Below are positions 37,401 to 47,828 of a stretch of DNA of 64,000 nt, one piece after another. This stretch comes from Cellulosimicrobium protaetiae (GTDB lineage Bacteria > Actinomycetota > Actinomycetes > Actinomycetales > Cellulomonadaceae). The notes below the pieces were generated by a model. It saw only the letters and a list, made by a program, of their open reading frames with translations, had not been told where the DNA came from and ran no database searches. How positions within the stretch are numbered: the stretch's first letter is position 1; every line of letters begins with the position of its first letter. A program made the translations under genes and the position numbers. The stretch spans positions 1,426,001 through 1,490,000 of the forward strand of contig NZ_CP052757.1 in NCBI RefSeq assembly GCF_009708005.2, written 5' to 3'.

Positions 37401-40155
37401 CGTCGACGACCTGCGCGTGCTCGCGGCGGGCGGCGCGCTGCCGCCGGCGTCGGCGACCTTGCGGGAGGCCACGACCGCGGCGCACGAGGATGCCGCGCGC
37501 CGTACGGGCGAGCTCGCGGCGTGGGTCGACGTCCACGAGGGGCCCGCGGTGACGCTGACCGCGCGCCCCCTCGACCCGTCGCTCGACACGGTCGCGACCG
37601 CGCGCGAGGTGGTCGTCCGTCTGGACACCGACGACACGCGACGCCTGCTCGCGCTCGCCCCGGCCCACCGGACCGACCACGTGCTGCTCGCGGCGCTGTC
37701 GTGCGCGGCGGCCGAGGTCGCGCCGGGTGCGGGCGACCTCGTGGTCGAGGCCGAGGGGCACGGCCGCCGGCTGGACGGCGAGGGACCGGACCTGTCGCGC
37801 ACGGTCGGCTGGTTCACGACGACCTGGCCCGTCCGGCTCAGCGCCGCCACGGGCGGCGCAGCGACGGCGCACCTGCGCGCGACGGCCCGGCAGGTCGCGA
37901 CGGTCCCCGGCGACGGCCGCGCGTACGGGCTGCTGCGGCACCTGGTCCCGACGACGGCGCGCGTCCTGCGCGACGCGGCCGCGGCCTGCCCGCCCCAGGT
38001 CCTCGTCAACTACCTCGGCCGGGAGGTCGACGGCGCCGAGGACTGGTCGAGCGCCGACGACGCGGCGCAGGTCGAGTCCTCGCTCGCCCTGCACGCCGAC
38101 CTGCCGTTGTCCCACCCGGCCGAGCTCAACGCGTACGTGGCGGACGGCCCGGACGGGCCCGGCCTGCTGGCCCGGTGGCTCCTCGCCCCCGCGGTCGACG
38201 ACGCGGCCGGGGACGCGCTCGTCGAGGCGTGGGCCGCGCACGTGCGCGACCTCGTGCGGCGCGCCACGACGGAGCGTGCGGCGCCGGCGGCGGACGGCTC
38301 GGCCGACCGCGCGCCAGACGGTTCGGCTGACCGCGCGCCGGACCGGTCGGCGCACCGCGCCCCGGACGGGACCCCGTGGCCGCTGACGCCCGTGCAGCGG
38401 GGCATGGTGCTGCACGCGCTGGGCGCGCCCGTCGACCGGTACACGAGCGCCGTCGACGTGGGCCTCGACGGCCCGCTCGACGTCGAGGTCCTGCGCGCGG
38501 CCGCGGCCGACGTGCTCGCCGCGCACCCGCAGCTCCGGCTCGCGGTCGCCGCGCACGGCCCCGAGGACGTGGGGCTCGTCGTCACGGACGCCACCGAGGT
38601 ACCGCTGCGCGAGGTCGCCCTGCCCGCCGCGGTCGCGGCCGACCCGGGTGCCGCGCGTCGCGCGCTCGACGACTTGACGGCCGACGAGCTCGACACCCCG
38701 TTCGACCTCGCCAGCGCCCCGCTGCTGCGCCTCGTCGTGGTGCGCCTCGGACCGGACCGGCACCGGCTCGTGGTCACGAACCACCACGTCCTGCTCGACG
38801 GCTGGTCGGTACCGCTGCTCGTCGACGCCCTGCTCGGGGCGTACGCGCGGCGGGCCCGGACCGGCGACGCGGCGTCCCGCGCGCGGCCGACCGCGCCCGC
38901 CCCGGTCACGGCGTGGCGGCTCGCCCGGCGTCTCGCGCGTCAGGACCCGGCGGCGGTCGAGGCGTGGCGCGACGCCCTCGCGGGCGTCCGCCCGGCACGG
39001 GTCGCGGAGCCCGAGGACACGGGCGAGCGCCCGGCCGTCCTGCACGCGGCGCCAGACGGGCTGGGCGTGCGGCTCGCGGAGGCCGCGAGCCGTGCGCAGG
39101 TCACGACGGCCGACGTGGTCACGGCCGCGTGGGGGACCGTGCTCGCCGCCGTCACCGGGGCGCACGACGTCGTGACGGGGACGGTCGTGGCGGGTCGCCC
39201 CGCGGACGTCGAGGGCGCGCACGCGGTGCTCGGGATGTTCGTCAACACGGTGCCCGTGCGCGTCCCGATGGGGCGGTTCACGGGCACCGGCCCGGCAGGG
39301 ACCCTCCAGGACCTCGTGCGTGACGTGCACGCGAGGCAGGCGCTGCTGCGCGACGTCGACCACGTCGCGCTCGCCGACGTGCAGCGTGCGCTCGGGCAGG
39401 GAGAGCTCTTCGACACGCTCCTCGTGGTCGAGAACTACCCGCGCGACCCCGACGCGCAGCCGGGTGCGGCCGCGGGCCTCCGGGTGCTCGACGTGCAGGG
39501 CGACGACCGCACGTCGTACCCCCTCGCGCTGACGGTCGACGTGTCGGAAGAGCTGAGCCTGCAGCTCGACCATCTCGCCGTGGTCCCGCCGGCGCGGGCG
39601 GCGGCGGTGCTCGCCGCCGTGGTCGACGTGCTCGAGCTCTGCGCCGACCCGGCACCCGTCCCCGTCGCGCACGTCCTCGCGCGGCTCACCGAGCGGCACC
39701 CCGGGCTGCGCGAGGCGTCGCCCGACCCCACGGCGGCACCGGATCCCACCGCGGCCCCGGACCCCGGGGCGCCGGTCGCCGTCGTCCGCGAGGTGTTCGC
39801 GGAGGCGCTCGGCACCCCGCTCGTGGGCGACGACGACAACTTCTTCGCGCTCGGCGGCGACTCGATCGTCGCGATGCGGCTCACGACGGCGCTGCGCGGT
39901 CGGGGCTGGACCGTCGACCCACGGTCGGTGTTCGCCGCGCCCACGCCCGCGGCGCTCGCGCTGCGGTCCCGGCCCGTCGCGGTACCCGTCGCGGTACCCG
40001 CCGCAGCACCGGTCCCGGGCGCGCCCGCCCGCACGGCCGCCGACCCGGGCGCCACCGCGTCGGGGACCGCCACCGCTCCGCCGGCCGCCCCGCTCGTCTC
40101 GCTGTCCGCGGACGAGCTCGCAGGCCTCGACGACCTGATGAGGAACCTGACATGA
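31468..40155 (+). CDS. NRPS 2: C-A-T-C-T-E-C-T with two modules lacking adenylation domains
   Basis: A 2895-aa synthetase. Order and markers: C1 (HHLVLDG, His181), A ([11 protein letters not shown] at 717), T1 (GGDSI, Ser1110), C2 (HHLLTDG, His1342), T2 (GGDSI, Ser1768), E epimerase ([10 protein letters not shown], His1966; EGHGR; NYLGR), C3 ([10 protein letters not shown], His2439), T3 (GGDSI, Ser2799). Between C2 and T2, and between C3 and T3, there are only short linkers, so modules 2 and 3 have no A domain and must be loaded in trans. The A-domain pocket reads D-A-D-D-V-G-L-V-D plus Lys, again acidic. E after T2 predicts a D-residue, and C3 should accept it. Several linkers are tandem repeats, and C1 has a low-complexity insertion of about 60 residues. 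ATGA overlaps occur at both ends. Confidence 0.92.
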   Translation: MSTTDSIEAVWPLTALQRALTAHAGLAADGRDPYVGQTLVELRGPLDGPALERALDVLLVAHPNLRAGFAVDDDLDPVQFVPAPGAAEVSWYDAPAPALVAAPALAPAPDAAPEAARALAPAEVTDVSTRPGDAADVVRDATRSAATAERALPFDPADPPLVRFAVVVLAPDHHVLVVTAHHLVLDGWSVPVLVREVARLYGIETGADAATGLAPARGRFADHLVWLGQQDPDAARAHWRAALADVDPSPWPATTTWADARSDTGSSAGCGTGSDTDTGSGTTSDTGPDTGSGTRSGPGSSAEAGSTETGPVGADTATTSGSLAAGAVEAVVTGARRQGVTPATLVRAAWGLVVAAYAGTTHATFAVPVALRSPEVPHADEIVGMLTETVVGRVDADAATTLGDVVAAHAARWNASWPHQHVGLHGIQAATGSETPVATTLVSFEHAPTAPVAVTSPGGAPLTLHVVATRDATHFPLALAVEARDDAWRLELDVRADVLGAAGARALLAAFERTLLAVATTPEARVASLVLVPPRHAASADGDTATTDGDTATADGDTATADADVPPLVTDVLAASIARDPQACALVVGDRRWTFAELDLAVTRAERRLVACGARPGDALAIDLPRDERIVHVILAALRRGLAVTPLPHGAPERRTHVLRLSRARLLWDESGPRPLGADGATSAVSTSAADGSDRPTELAPAPDAATLRACVGSIIFTSGSTGEPKGVAVGQDALAHLLDRHRSELYPPGERLRVAHTAAFSFDAHYDAFLALAAGHELHVLDEDVFLDPVALREHVAEHGIDYLDLTPTVWSALLAGAEWTSLPRICVAGGEAFGPALWTRMRALAAPTGARVVNLYGPTEATVDALAADVADTPEPVVGHPVGRTQAMVLDAALREVPAGTVGELYLAGPQLAEAYLGRAGLTASRFVARPGGAPGGRMYRTGDLARRAEDGTLSLLGRNDDQISLHGFRIEPGEVEQALVALDGVAEAAVALADHPRWGSRLVAYVTASGDDLDTAALHARAAERLARHLVPTAFVVLDALPLTRHGKLDRRALPTPGWDGAPARADGTEAAAPSPLEARVLAAAVRVLGEDALGPDDSFFAAGGDSIDALQLVAALRREGLALAPADLFAARTPREMARRVRQEGTAPGSAQAGTTPDGTAVAGRHGASGDRDAVLVPLTAAQAAAFEDHVRAVVPGATRVVDVLPLTPAQLGMVAEGARDADDAYRTTTRFTVRGLGDDGPARVAEAVQALLRHHPVLRGGVLQLDLPAPVLVVPDRATAPVDVHDGRGLTAADLARLVDRVDLDARSRPVDLSRAPLVSAAVVRSADELVLVLAMHHLLTDGWSVPLLAADLRATLAAPEPEEVKHPAPDAVAGRAPSFRDYLVWLRDAEPRRDEVEARWRAELAGVDAPSLLAGTHPRTAGLTTDRMSDGGGTGSAGSVDDDVDAGARDVAVVPVDAGTVRAAARRAEVTPATVVQTAWGLVVAALTGRSEALVGSTVAGRPTDLDGVDEVVGMFLATSPVRVPAGDHRSADALLQDVQRRQAGLLDAHHVGLASIARVAGHRLFDTLVVVESYPRDATGGPSGPVDVVATGGHDATHYPVTVTVLPEPAGAADDGQPGLTIEVETRPDTLDPAVAAVLPGALARALGHLASGGDLPAADDLVGTVRVPAGVDAADEGDTGPSAATDTRPSGVDGRIATAVRTTTDGRTTTDVPTTTDDRTAADSPDDAHERTERVRQVLGRVLGADVAPTTDFFAAGGDSITAMQLVGALRGAGLVVTVGAVFTARTAAGIARVASLVEPPVGPTDGPTPAPSRTPSGGPGAEDCGARADVALAETGDAPLLPALAWLVETGGDHRGFVQVRVLRTPADLGEDVLRAALARLVAAHGALRLTLRDGRARVADVASPECDGVPDVLRLADEQGLGEAVRAAAAEIDPAVGHVLRAAWDRDGRRLALVAHHVAVDAVSWRVLVDDLRVLAAGGALPPASATLREATTAAHEDAARRTGELAAWVDVHEGPAVTLTARPLDPSLDTVATAREVVVRLDTDDTRRLLALAPAHRTDHVLLAALSCAAAEVAPGAGDLVVEAEGHGRRLDGEGPDLSRTVGWFTTTWPVRLSAATGGAATAHLRATARQVATVPGDGRAYGLLRHLVPTTARVLRDAAAACPPQVLVNYLGREVDGAEDWSSADDAAQVESSLALHADLPLSHPAELNAYVADGPDGPGLLARWLLAPAVDDAAGDALVEAWAAHVRDLVRRATTERAAPAADGSADRAPDGSADRAPDRSAHRAPDGTPWPLTPVQRGMVLHALGAPVDRYTSAVDVGLDGPLDVEVLRAAAADVLAAHPQLRLAVAAHGPEDVGLVVTDATEVPLREVALPAAVAADPGAARRALDDLTADELDTPFDLASAPLLRLVVVRLGPDRHRLVVTNHHVLLDGWSVPLLVDALLGAYARRARTGDAASRARPTAPAPVTAWRLARRLARQDPAAVEAWRDALAGVRPARVAEPEDTGERPAVLHAAPDGLGVRLAEAASRAQVTTADVVTAAWGTVLAAVTGAHDVVTGTVVAGRPADVEGAHAVLGMFVNTVPVRVPMGRFTGTGPAGTLQDLVRDVHARQALLRDVDHVALADVQRALGQGELFDTLLVVENYPRDPDAQPGAAAGLRVLDVQGDDRTSYPLALTVDVSEELSLQLDHLAVVPPARAAAVLAAVVDVLELCADPAPVPVAHVLARLTERHPGLREASPDPTAAPDPTAAPDPGAPVAVVREVFAEALGTPLVGDDDNFFALGGDSIVAMRLTTALRGRGWTVDPRSVFAAPTPAALALRSRPVAVPVAVPAAAPVPGAPARTAADPGATASGTATAPPAAPLVSLSADELAGLDDLMRNLT
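32255..32410 (+). repeat. Ser/Thr/Gly/Asp low-complexity insertion in the first C domain
   Basis: Imperfect repeats of GACACCGGGTCCGG-like units encode runs of SDTGSG. The insertion falls between the N-lobe (ending [11 protein letters not shown]) and the C-lobe (starting [14 protein letters not shown]) of condensation domain 1. It keeps the frame and both lobes are intact. Confidence 0.8.
33091..33153 (+). repeat. 21-bp tandem repeat in the C1-A linker of NRPS 2
   Basis: Three copies of a 21-bp unit (33091-33111, 33112-33132, 33133-33153), differing at one base, encode GDTATxD heptapeptides between the condensation and adenylation domains. This is a flexible linker, and unit length preserves the frame. 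Confidence 0.95.
38285..38372 (+). repeat. Repeat in the E-C linker of NRPS 2
   Basis: About three degenerate 24-bp units encode DGSADRAP-type octapeptides between the epimerase domain and condensation domain 3. Copies differ at several positions, so this is an older expansion than the 21-bp repeat at 33091. Confidence 0.75.
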
Positions 40156-43100
40156 CGACGACCGACGAGCGACCCGGCACCTCGACCGGAGCCGACGCCG
40201 GCACCTCGGCCGGCACCGGGACCGCCACCTCGACGGGCACCTCGGCAGGCACGGCCGCCCCGGCGATCGCGGAGGTCCTGCCCCTCGCCCCGCTCCAGGA
40301 GGGCCTGCTGTTCCACGCGGTCGCGGAGGACACGGGCCTCGACGTCTACACCATGCAGTCGACCTACCGGTTCCCGGGCGGCGTCGACGAGCCGGCCATG
40401 GAGCGCGCGTGCGGGGCGCTGCTGCGGCGCCACGCCGTCCTGCGCGCGGGATTCGCGCACGAGCGCTTCCGTACGCCGGTCCAGTTCGTGCCGGCCGCGG
40501 TCACCGTCCCGTGGCGCGTGCAGGACCTCGGCGCCCTGGACCCCGACGAGCGTGCCGCGGCGCTCGACCGCGTCCAGTACGACGAGCGGCAGCGCCGGTT
40601 CACGATGGACCGCCCGCCGCTGATCCGGTTCGTGCTCGTGCGGCTCGGCGACCAGGGCGCGGCGCTCGTCGTGACGAACCACCACATCCTGCTCGACGGC
40701 TGGTCCGACGCGCTGCTCGTGACGGAGCTCCTGCGGCACTACGCCGCGGGCGGCGAGGACCGGAGCCTGCCGCCCGCGCCGCAGTTCCGCGACTTCCTCG
40801 CGTGGGTCGCGGCGCAGGACGCCGACGCCGCCGCGACGGCGTGGGACGCCGCCCTGGCGGGGCTCGCGCAGGGGTCGCTCGTCGCCCCGCCGGACCCGCG
40901 CCGTCGGGCCTCGATGCCCGACGTCGTCGAGCGCGACCTCGACCCGACGCTGTCCGTCGCGGTGCTCGCGCTCGCCCGTGCGTGCGCGGTCTCCGTCAGC
41001 ACCGTCTACACGGCGGCGTGGGCGCTCGTGCTCCGCTCGCTCGTCGGGAGCGACGACGTCGTGCTCGGCAGCACCGTGTCGGGTCGCCCGCCCGCGCTCG
41101 ACGGCGTGGAGGAGATGGTGGGGCTCTTCCTCAACACCGTCCCCGTGCGACTGGCCACGTCGCCCGGGGAGCCGTTCCGCGATCTGCTGCGCCGCTTCCA
41201 GTCCGAGCAGGCCGAGCTCATGGACCACCACCACGTGGGCCTGGGCGAGCTCCAGCGCCGCGCGGGCGTCGGGACGCTGTTCGACACGCTCTACGTCATG
41301 CGGAACACGCCCGAGGACGACGCCGAGCTCGACCGGCTCGGCGAGGCCGTGGGGCTCGCGGACGTGGAGGGCGGGGACGCGACGCACTACCCGCTGACGT
41401 TCGTCGTCCACCCCGGGACGCCGTACCGGCTCATCCTGTCCCACCGCGCCGACGTCGTGGACGCCGCCCGCGCCGAGCGCGTCCTCGACCAGGTCGAGGC
41501 CGTCCTGCGCCGCGGGGTCGAGGACCCCGGGGCACCGGTCGCGCGGGTGGGCGCGGTGCCCGACGACGCCGCCCCCGCGCTCCTGGAGCGCGGTGCGGGG
41601 GCGGTGCGGGACGGCGGCGAGGAGTCGCTGCTCGACCTCCTGGACCGTGCCGTGGCCGAGTACCCGGACCGCACCGCGCTCGTGCACGGGACGGAGACGG
41701 AGACGTTCGCCGGGCTGGGGGAGCGGGTCGCCGCGCTCGCGCGGGCGCTGCTCGCGGCGGGCGTCGGACCCGAGGACGTCGTGGCGCTCGCCGTCCCGCG
41801 GGGCATCGACTTCGTGGTCGCGCTCTTCGCGACCCTGCGCGCCGGGGCGGCGTACGTCCCGCTCGACGCGGCGCACCCGGCCGACCGGCTCTGCGGGATC
41901 GTCGATGCGGCGGGCGCGCGCGCCGTCGTGCTCGACGCGACGTTCCGCGGGCTCGTCGGGCCCGCGCTCGCGGGCCGCGCCGTGGTGCCCGTGCACCCCG
42001 GTCCGGGGGACGCGCGCGGTGCGGGGACGGCCGGGCGGGCGTGGCCGGCGTACCGGCACGACGCGCTCGCGTACGTCATGTACACGTCGGGGTCGACGGG
42101 CGCGCCCAAGGGCGTCGCCGTCGAGCACCGCGGCCTCGTCAACATGCTGCACAACCACCGGACCGAGATCTTCGCGCCGCTCGTCGCGTCCCTGCCCGCC
42201 GAGCGGCGCGGAGAGCCGGTGCGTGTCGCGCACACCGTGTCGTTCGCGTTCGACATGTCGTGGGAGGAGCTGCTGTGGCTCGTCGACGGCCACGAGGTGC
42301 ACCTGCTCGACGAGGCCGTGCGGCGCGACCCGCACGCGATGGCGACGTACTGCGCCGCTGAGCGGGTCGACGTCGTCAACGTCACGCCCTCGGTGTGCTC
42401 CGCGCTCCTCGCGGAGGGGCTCCTCGACGACGGCCGGCACCGTCCGGCGCTCGTGCTCCTCGGGGGAGAGGCGGTCGGCGCGGAGGTCTGGGACGCGATC
42501 CGCACGACCCCCGGCACGCGCGGCTACAACCTCTACGGGCCCACGGAGTACACGATCAACACCCTCGGCGGGGGCACGGACGAGAGCCGGCGCCCGACCG
42601 TCGGGCGCCCGATCGCGAACACCACGGTGCACGTCCTCGACTCGGGGCTCGCGCCCGTCCCCGACGGCACGCCGGGCGAGCTGTACGTGAGCGGGGTCGG
42701 GCTGGCGCGCGGCTACCACGGCGCCCCGGGGCTGACCGCGGAGCGGTTCGTCGCCGACCCGTTCGGCGCGCCGGGCGCACGGATGTACCGGACGGGCGAC
42801 GTGGTCGCCCGCCGCCCCGACGGACAGCTCGACTTCCTCGGCCGCAGCGACGGGCAGGTCAAGATCCGGGGCTATCGCGTCGAGCCCGGCGAGGCGCAGG
42901 CGGTCCTCGCCCGCGACCCGCGCGTCGCGCAGTGCGCGGTCGTCGCGCCGACCGGCCCCGGCGGCGGCCACGTGCTCGTCGGCTACGTCGTCCTCGCCGA
43001 GGGTGCGCACGACGGCAGCGCGGGAGACCCGGGCGACGGGGAGCTCGCCGACCTGCTCGCCGACGTGCTGCGGGTGATGCGCCGCGCCGTCCCGGACCAC

Positions 43101-44366
43101 CTCGTGCCGTTGGCCCTCGTGCCGCTCGACGCGCTCCCGCTCACCCCGCACGCGAAGCTCGACGTCCGGCGCCTGCCTGCCCCCGAGCTCGTGCGCGACG
43201 GCGGTCGCGCACCCCGCACGGACCTCGAACGCGAGCTGTGCGCGATCTTCGCGGACGTCCTCGGTGTGCCGTCGTTCGCGGCCGACGAGGACTTCTACGC
43301 CGCGGGCGGGCACTCGCTGCTCGCGATGCGCGTGGTGTCCCTGGTCCGCACGCGGCTCGGGCGGCCCCTGAGCGTCGGCGTGCTCGTCACGGCCCCGACG
43401 GTCGAGGCGGTCGTCGCGCACTGGGAGGCCCCCGAGACGGACCCGTTCGCCCCCGTGCTGACGCTGCGTGGACCGTCCCACCCGGCTGGCAGCGACGACG
43501 GTGCGAGCCTGTTCTGCCTCGCCCCGGCGGGCGGCCTGGGCTGGTCGTTCGCGTCGCTCGTGCCGCACGTGCCCGCGGAGGTCTGCGTGCACGCGGTCCA
43601 GTCGCCACGGCTCCGGGGGCCCGACGGCGCCCCCGGCACGATCGACGACCTCGCCGACGCGACGGTCCGGTCCGTGCGCGCGACCCGGCCGCACGGCCCG
43701 TACCACCTGCTCGGCTACTCGTTCGGCGCGCACCTCGCGCAGCTCGTCGCGACCCGGCTGCAGGCCGCCGGGGAGCGGGTGGCGAGCCTGACGATGCTCG
43801 ACGCCGAGGCCGTCCCGCAGGAGGGTCGTCCGGTCGTCGCGCCTGCGGCCGACGAGCAGCCTGGTGCCGTGCGGGACCCCGGGCCTGGCGCGCAGACCGG
43901 CACCGGACGGGAGGCAGAGGTCGACGCGGAGCCCGGCGCCGCACGGGAGGCCGAGGTCGACGCGCTGCGGTCCCTGCTCGCGGCGGGCGGCGCGGACCCC
44001 GACCTGCTCGCGGCGCCCACGCGTGACGACGTGCTCGACGTGCTCGCCGACGCGCCCGGCGCGTGGGGCGACCTCGACGAGGACGGGCTGTCCGCCGTCG
44101 TCGACACGTACCTCTACTCGTGCGACCTCATGCCCCGGGCCCGCTATGCGCCGTTCGCGGGCGACCTGCTGCTCCTCACCGCCCGCCCGGAGGCCGGGGA
44201 GCGGCCCGTCACGGCCCAGCGCGACGCCTGGGCCCCGCACGTCACCGGCACCGTCACCCAGCACACCGTGCTCGCCGGGCACCACGACATGGTGTCCCCG
44301 GCCGCGATCGGCCAGCTCGGCCCCGTCCTCGCGCGGCACCTCGCCGCCGCCAGCACCACCCGATGA
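40152..44366 (+). CDS. NRPS 3: C-A-T-TE, N5-hydroxyornithine-activating terminal module
   Basis: A 1404-aa terminal synthetase. After a Thr/Ala/Gly-rich start come C (about 40-480; [10 protein letters not shown], His177), A (about 505-1000; [11 protein letters not shown] at 644), T (GGHSLLAM, Ser1055) and a type I thioesterase (about 1100-1404; GYSFG nucleophile Ser1190, His near 1377). Pocket residues are D, M, E (FDMSWE), N (VVNVTPS), L and G (LVLLGGEA), L, I, N ([11 protein letters not shown]) and Lys, i.e. DMENLGLINK. This is the code reported for L-N5-hydroxyornithine, for example in coelichelin synthetase. It fits the ornithine monooxygenase gene upstream. The thioesterase should release or cyclise the chain; a C-terminal cyclic hydroxyornithine is one possibility (inference). 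Confidence 0.94.
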   Translation: MTTTDERPGTSTGADAGTSAGTGTATSTGTSAGTAAPAIAEVLPLAPLQEGLLFHAVAEDTGLDVYTMQSTYRFPGGVDEPAMERACGALLRRHAVLRAGFAHERFRTPVQFVPAAVTVPWRVQDLGALDPDERAAALDRVQYDERQRRFTMDRPPLIRFVLVRLGDQGAALVVTNHHILLDGWSDALLVTELLRHYAAGGEDRSLPPAPQFRDFLAWVAAQDADAAATAWDAALAGLAQGSLVAPPDPRRRASMPDVVERDLDPTLSVAVLALARACAVSVSTVYTAAWALVLRSLVGSDDVVLGSTVSGRPPALDGVEEMVGLFLNTVPVRLATSPGEPFRDLLRRFQSEQAELMDHHHVGLGELQRRAGVGTLFDTLYVMRNTPEDDAELDRLGEAVGLADVEGGDATHYPLTFVVHPGTPYRLILSHRADVVDAARAERVLDQVEAVLRRGVEDPGAPVARVGAVPDDAAPALLERGAGAVRDGGEESLLDLLDRAVAEYPDRTALVHGTETETFAGLGERVAALARALLAAGVGPEDVVALAVPRGIDFVVALFATLRAGAAYVPLDAAHPADRLCGIVDAAGARAVVLDATFRGLVGPALAGRAVVPVHPGPGDARGAGTAGRAWPAYRHDALAYVMYTSGSTGAPKGVAVEHRGLVNMLHNHRTEIFAPLVASLPAERRGEPVRVAHTVSFAFDMSWEELLWLVDGHEVHLLDEAVRRDPHAMATYCAAERVDVVNVTPSVCSALLAEGLLDDGRHRPALVLLGGEAVGAEVWDAIRTTPGTRGYNLYGPTEYTINTLGGGTDESRRPTVGRPIANTTVHVLDSGLAPVPDGTPGELYVSGVGLARGYHGAPGLTAERFVADPFGAPGARMYRTGDVVARRPDGQLDFLGRSDGQVKIRGYRVEPGEAQAVLARDPRVAQCAVVAPTGPGGGHVLVGYVVLAEGAHDGSAGDPGDGELADLLADVLRVMRRAVPDHLVPLALVPLDALPLTPHAKLDVRRLPAPELVRDGGRAPRTDLERELCAIFADVLGVPSFAADEDFYAAGGHSLLAMRVVSLVRTRLGRPLSVGVLVTAPTVEAVVAHWEAPETDPFAPVLTLRGPSHPAGSDDGASLFCLAPAGGLGWSFASLVPHVPAEVCVHAVQSPRLRGPDGAPGTIDDLADATVRSVRATRPHGPYHLLGYSFGAHLAQLVATRLQAAGERVASLTMLDAEAVPQEGRPVVAPAADEQPGAVRDPGPGAQTGTGREAEVDAEPGAAREAEVDALRSLLAAGGADPDLLAAPTRDDVLDVLADAPGAWGDLDEDGLSAVVDTYLYSCDLMPRARYAPFAGDLLLLTARPEAGERPVTAQRDAWAPHVTGTVTQHTVLAGHHDMVSPAAIGQLGPVLARHLAAASTTR

Positions 44367-44376
44367 GAGGCACCCC

Positions 44377-44604
44377 ATGAACCCCTTCGACGACACCGAC
44401 GGCACCTTCCTCGTGCTCGTCAACGACGAGCAGCAGCACTCGCTCTGGCCCGAGTTCGCCGCCGTCCCCGCCGGCTGGACCGTCGCGCTCGGTGCGTCGT
44501 CGCGCGCCGACGCGCTCGCGTACGTGGACGCGCACTGGACCGACCTGCGCCCCGCGAGCCTGCGCCGGGTGCTGGACGCGTCCGCACCGGCCCCCACGAC
44601 GTGA
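44377..44604 (+). CDS. MbtH-like protein
   Basis: A 75-residue NRPS partner that binds adenylation domains and helps their folding and activity. The consensus [26 protein letters not shown], then [10 protein letters not shown] and the final [10 protein letters not shown] match the family closely, including the three invariant Trp. It begins 11 bp after the NRPS 3 stop with GAGAGG as a ribosome site, and its stop overlaps the exporter's GTG. Its presence suggests at least one of the three A domains depends on it. Confidence 0.96.
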   Translation: MNPFDDTDGTFLVLVNDEQQHSLWPEFAAVPAGWTVALGASSRADALAYVDAHWTDLRPASLRRVLDASAPAPTT

Positions 44605-45965
44605 GGGGACCCGGCGCCCTGCTCGCCGCGATCGCCCTGGACGTCTCGCCCTTGCGCGAGAGCCGCAGCTTCCGGCAGCTCTTCGAGGGGAGGGTCGTCT
44701 CGCTGCTCGGGCTCGGCATGCTCGTCGTCGCGCTGCCCGTCCAGGTGTACGCGCTGACGGGGTCGTCCCTGCACGTGGCCGGGGTGAACACGACCCTGGG
44801 CGTCACCGCGTTCGCGGGCACGCTCGCCGCGGGCGTCGTCGCGGACCGCGTGGACCGCCGGCGCGTCATCCTCTGGTCGCGCTCGGCCGCCGTCCTGGGC
44901 TTCGTCGCGCTCCTCGTGAACTCCCTCGTCGAGACGCCCTCGCTCCCCGTGATCTACGTGGTCGCGGCGTGGGACGGTCTCGCGGGCGGGTTCAGCGTCG
45001 TCGCGCTCGCGGCCGCCGTCCCCTCGCTCGTGCCGCCCGGGCGGCTCCCGGCGGTCGCGGCCCTCCAGGCGATCTCGCTCGACGTCGGGGCCGTCGTCTC
45101 GCCGCTCCTGGCGGGCGTCGCCGTCGCGCACGGCGGGTCGGCCCTCGTCTACGCGGTGGTCGTCGCCACGAGCGTCGTGAGCCTCGGCCTCCTCGTGCGG
45201 CTCCCGCCCCTGCCACCGGGTGGCTCCGACGACCCGGACGACGAGCCGGTCCCCGTCCGCCCGTGGGCCGACCTGGTCGAGGGCGTCCGGCACGTCGCCC
45301 GCGACCGCGTCGTCGGCGGCATCGTCCTGCTCGGGTTCGTCCAGATCCTCTTCGCGTCGCCGCACGTCCTGATCCCCGAGCTCGTCGACACGCAGCTCGG
45401 CGCGGGGCCGGAGGTCGTCGGGCTGCTCTACAGCGCGCCCGCCGCCGGCGCGCTCGTCGCGACCCTCACGAGCGGGTGGACGGGCCGCGTCCGCCGGACG
45501 GGACGCCTCCTGCTCGTCGTCCTCGCGGCCTCCGGCGCCGGGATCGTCGTGCTCGGCACGTCGCAGTCCGTCGCGCTCGCGGTGGTCGCGATGACGCTCG
45601 TCGGCGTCGGCGACGTCCTCGGCGAGATCCTGCGCTTCACGCTCCTCTACGAGCACACCCCGGACCACCTGCGCGGACGCGTGAGCGCGCTGTGGACCGC
45701 GCAGGGCACGGCCGGCGACGCACTCGGCGGCCCGCTGCTCACGCTCCTGGCCCGGGCGCTCGGCCCGGGCGGCGCGATCGCGCTCGGCGGGGCGCTCGCC
45801 GTCGTCGCGACCGGGCTGGTCGCCCTGCTCGTCCCGGGGCTCCGCCGAGCGGTGACCGAGCCCCCGCCCGCCGACGACGTCCCGCACCCCGACCCGCCCG
45901 CCCCCGACCCCGTCCCTGAACCCGCCGACGCGACCGTCGGCAGCACCCGAGGAGAGAACGCATGA
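44601..45965 (+). CDS. MFS transporter, EntS-like siderophore exporter
   Basis: A 454-aa major facilitator with about 12 hydrophobic segments, predicted to export the finished siderophore. [27 protein letters not shown] at the start and [13 protein letters not shown] (the loop 2-3 motif) match the EntS/enterobactin exporter group. [18 protein letters not shown] after helix 10 is also typical of that group. The C-terminal 40 residues are Pro/Asp-rich and cytosolic. Location between MbtH and the siderophore reductase supports the role. The GTG start overlaps the mbtH stop by 4 bp. Confidence 0.9.
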   Translation: MRGPGALLAAIALDVSPLRESRSFRQLFEGRVVSLLGLGMLVVALPVQVYALTGSSLHVAGVNTTLGVTAFAGTLAAGVVADRVDRRRVILWSRSAAVLGFVALLVNSLVETPSLPVIYVVAAWDGLAGGFSVVALAAAVPSLVPPGRLPAVAALQAISLDVGAVVSPLLAGVAVAHGGSALVYAVVVATSVVSLGLLVRLPPLPPGGSDDPDDEPVPVRPWADLVEGVRHVARDRVVGGIVLLGFVQILFASPHVLIPELVDTQLGAGPEVVGLLYSAPAAGALVATLTSGWTGRVRRTGRLLLVVLAASGAGIVVLGTSQSVALAVVAMTLVGVGDVLGEILRFTLLYEHTPDHLRGRVSALWTAQGTAGDALGGPLLTLLARALGPGGAIALGGALAVVATGLVALLVPGLRRAVTEPPPADDVPHPDPPAPDPVPEPADATVGSTRGENA

Positions 45966-46870
45966 CCAGCACCACGAGCCCGCCCGTCGTCGACGGGACG
46001 GCCGGCCCCGTCGAGCAGGTCACGCTGCTGACCCACCCGCTGCGCCCGCGCCTGCTCACCGTCTCGGCGGTCGAGCGGATCGCCGCGCGCATGGTCCGTG
46101 TCCGGCTCACGGGCGAGGACCTCGCGGACTTCGTGACCGTCGCGCCCGAGGACCACGTCAAGCTCTTCCTGCCCGAGGAGCCGGGCGCCACGCCGGAGCT
46201 GCCCACGGTCGTGGACGACCGCTGGGCAGGCGGCCGGCACCTCACGAGCCGCGACTACACGGTGCGAGCGTTCGACCGGGAGTCGCGCACGCTCGACGTC
46301 GACCTCGTGCTCCACGACCACGGCGTCGCGGGCCGCTGGGCCGGGCGGGCGCAGGTCGGTGACCAGGTGGGCGTCCTCGGGCCGCGCGGCTCGTTCCTCG
46401 TCAACGACGTGTTCGACTGGTACGTCTTCGCCGTCGACGAGACCGCGCTGCCCGCGGCGGCACGGTGGCTCGAGGCGCTCCGACCCGACGTCCCCGTCAC
46501 GGTCTTCGTCGAGGTCCAGGACTCCGGCGACGTCCTGCCGCTCACGACCTCCGCGCGCGCCGAGGTCACGTGGCTCTTCCGGGGCGACCGCGCGCCCGGC
46601 ACCACGTCGCTGCTCGCCGACGCCGTCCGCGGCACCACGCTCCCCGAGGGGAACGGGTTCGTCTGGGTCGCGGGCGAGGCGACGTCGATCAAGCCGCTGC
46701 GCCGCTACCTGCGTCGCGACGTCGGGCTGGGCCGGGACAACCACGACGTCGACGGCTACTGGCGCCGCGGCGTCGCCGACCACGACCACCACGAGGACGA
46801 CCCCGACGACGCGGAGGCCCCGGTCGCGCCCGACCGCCCGGGGGTGGGCGACGGGACGACCGGTGCGTGA
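45962..46870 (+). CDS. Siderophore-interacting protein (ferric-siderophore reductase, ViuB-like)
   Basis: A 302-aa flavin-dependent reductase that frees iron from the imported complex by reducing it in the cytoplasm. The FAD-binding part has LTVSAVERIAARMVRVRLTG, DHVKLFLPEE and SRDYTVRAFD (the RxYT motif). The SIP C-terminal domain has FVWVAGEATSIKPLRRYLRRDVG and ends the fold with GYWRRG. No esterase gene is seen, so reduction rather than hydrolysis is the likely release route. ATG 45962 overlaps the exporter stop by 4 bp. Confidence 0.93.
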   Translation: MTSTTSPPVVDGTAGPVEQVTLLTHPLRPRLLTVSAVERIAARMVRVRLTGEDLADFVTVAPEDHVKLFLPEEPGATPELPTVVDDRWAGGRHLTSRDYTVRAFDRESRTLDVDLVLHDHGVAGRWAGRAQVGDQVGVLGPRGSFLVNDVFDWYVFAVDETALPAAARWLEALRPDVPVTVFVEVQDSGDVLPLTTSARAEVTWLFRGDRAPGTTSLLADAVRGTTLPEGNGFVWVAGEATSIKPLRRYLRRDVGLGRDNHDVDGYWRRGVADHDHHEDDPDDAEAPVAPDRPGVGDGTTGA

Positions 46871-47828
46871 GGTGTCGGCGCACCCCGCCCTGCGCACGCT
46901 GTCCTCGCCGCCCGGGGCGTCGTGGCGGGTCGTGGTCTGCCCGCACGCGGGCGGCTCGGCGAGCTACTACCGGCGGCTCGTCCCGCCGGGCGCCGACGGC
47001 GCGTCGCAGCACGCACGGGGACCGGCCGGTGACGGGCCGGGCCCGGACGGCCGCGTCGCGGACCGGGCGGACGGACGCGTCGCGCACCGGGCGGACGGGC
47101 CGCCGGCCGTCGTCGCGGTGCAGTACCCGGGCCGCGAGACGCGCTGCGACGAGCCCCTCGCGCGCACGATGACCGAGCTCTTCGCGAGCGTCGCGAGCCC
47201 CGTGCGCGAGCTCCTCGCGGACGACGTCCCGACCGTCCTGCTCGGGCACAGCCTCGGTGCGTCGGTCGCCGTGCGCCTCGCGGCCGGGCTGCGGCCGCAG
47301 GAGGCGCCCGACCTGCTCGTGGTCTCGGGCCGGGCCGAACGGTCCGACCGGCCGACTACCGGATCCTCGGCTGGGGCTGGGGCTGGGGCTGGGGCTGGGG
47401 CCGGGCGCCGCCCCGGCGCGCCGCCGTCCGCCGCGAGCGACGACGCGGCGCTGCGGGCCTGGGTCGCCACCCTGGGCGGGTCGCCACCGGAGCTCCTCGC
47501 CGACGACGCGTTCTTCGCTCTCCACGCGCGCGTGCTGCGGGCCGACCTCGCGGTGCACGAGTCGCTCGCCTCGACGTGGCCCGGGCCCGACGTGCACGTC
47601 CCCCTGCTCCTGCTCGCCGGTGCGGACGACGTCGCGGCACCGCCGTCCGCGATGGTCCCGTGGGGCCGTCGGGCTCGGGCCGGGTCGCGGAGCCACGTCG
47701 TCCCCGGAGGTCACTTCTTCCTCGGCGAGAGGCCGCAGGAGGTCCTCGAGGTCGTGCGGGACGCGCTGTCGGCCGCCCTCGACGGGGCGTCCGACCGGAC
47801 CCTCGCGACCACGGGCGGTGCCGCGTGA
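46863..47828 (+). CDS. Type II thioesterase with G-tract repeat
   Basis: External editing thioesterase that clears mis-primed carrier domains of the NRPS. VVVCPHAGGSASYYRRL, VVAVQYPGRETR, LLGHSLGASVAVRLA (GxSxG nucleophile), LLLLAGADDVAAPP (Asp) and VVPGGHFFLGE (His) form the type II TE pattern. It is 321 aa rather than about 250 because of two insertions. One is a Gly/Arg/Asp-rich repeat near residues 45-80; the other is a Gly-Ala alternation at about 170-180 encoded by a hexanucleotide repeat. The GTG at 46863 overlaps the previous stop by 8 bp; an in-frame GTG at 46872 is an alternative. Confidence 0.88.
   Translation: MREVSAHPALRTLSSPPGASWRVVVCPHAGGSASYYRRLVPPGADGASQHARGPAGDGPGPDGRVADRADGRVAHRADGPPAVVAVQYPGRETRCDEPLARTMTELFASVASPVRELLADDVPTVLLGHSLGASVAVRLAAGLRPQEAPDLLVVSGRAERSDRPTTGSSAGAGAGAGAGAGRRPGAPPSAASDDAALRAWVATLGGSPPELLADDAFFALHARVLRADLAVHESLASTWPGPDVHVPLLLLAGADDVAAPPSAMVPWGRRARAGSRSHVVPGGHFFLGERPQEVLEVVRDALSAALDGASDRTLATTGGAA
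47373..47400 (+). repeat. (GGGGCT)n hexanucleotide repeat with five G4 tracts
   Basis: Five GGGG tracts separated by CT occur at 47373, 47379, 47385, 47391 and 47397 on the coding strand. They encode an Ala-Gly alternation using GCT and GGG codons, which are rare in the surrounding genes. The pattern meets the standard G-quadruplex motif. Confidence 0.95.

Noticed and set aside
33844-39699. Minus-strand open frame of 1951 codons opposite the NRPS 2 gene
   Set aside because: It runs antisense to clear C, T and E domains, has an Arg/Val/Asp-rich composition typical of the shadow frame of high-GC genes, and shows no recognisable domain.
39435-45887. Minus-strand open frame of 2150 codons opposite NRPS 3, mbtH and the exporter
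   Set aside because: Same GC-bias artefact; it crosses several real gene boundaries and no domain is seen.
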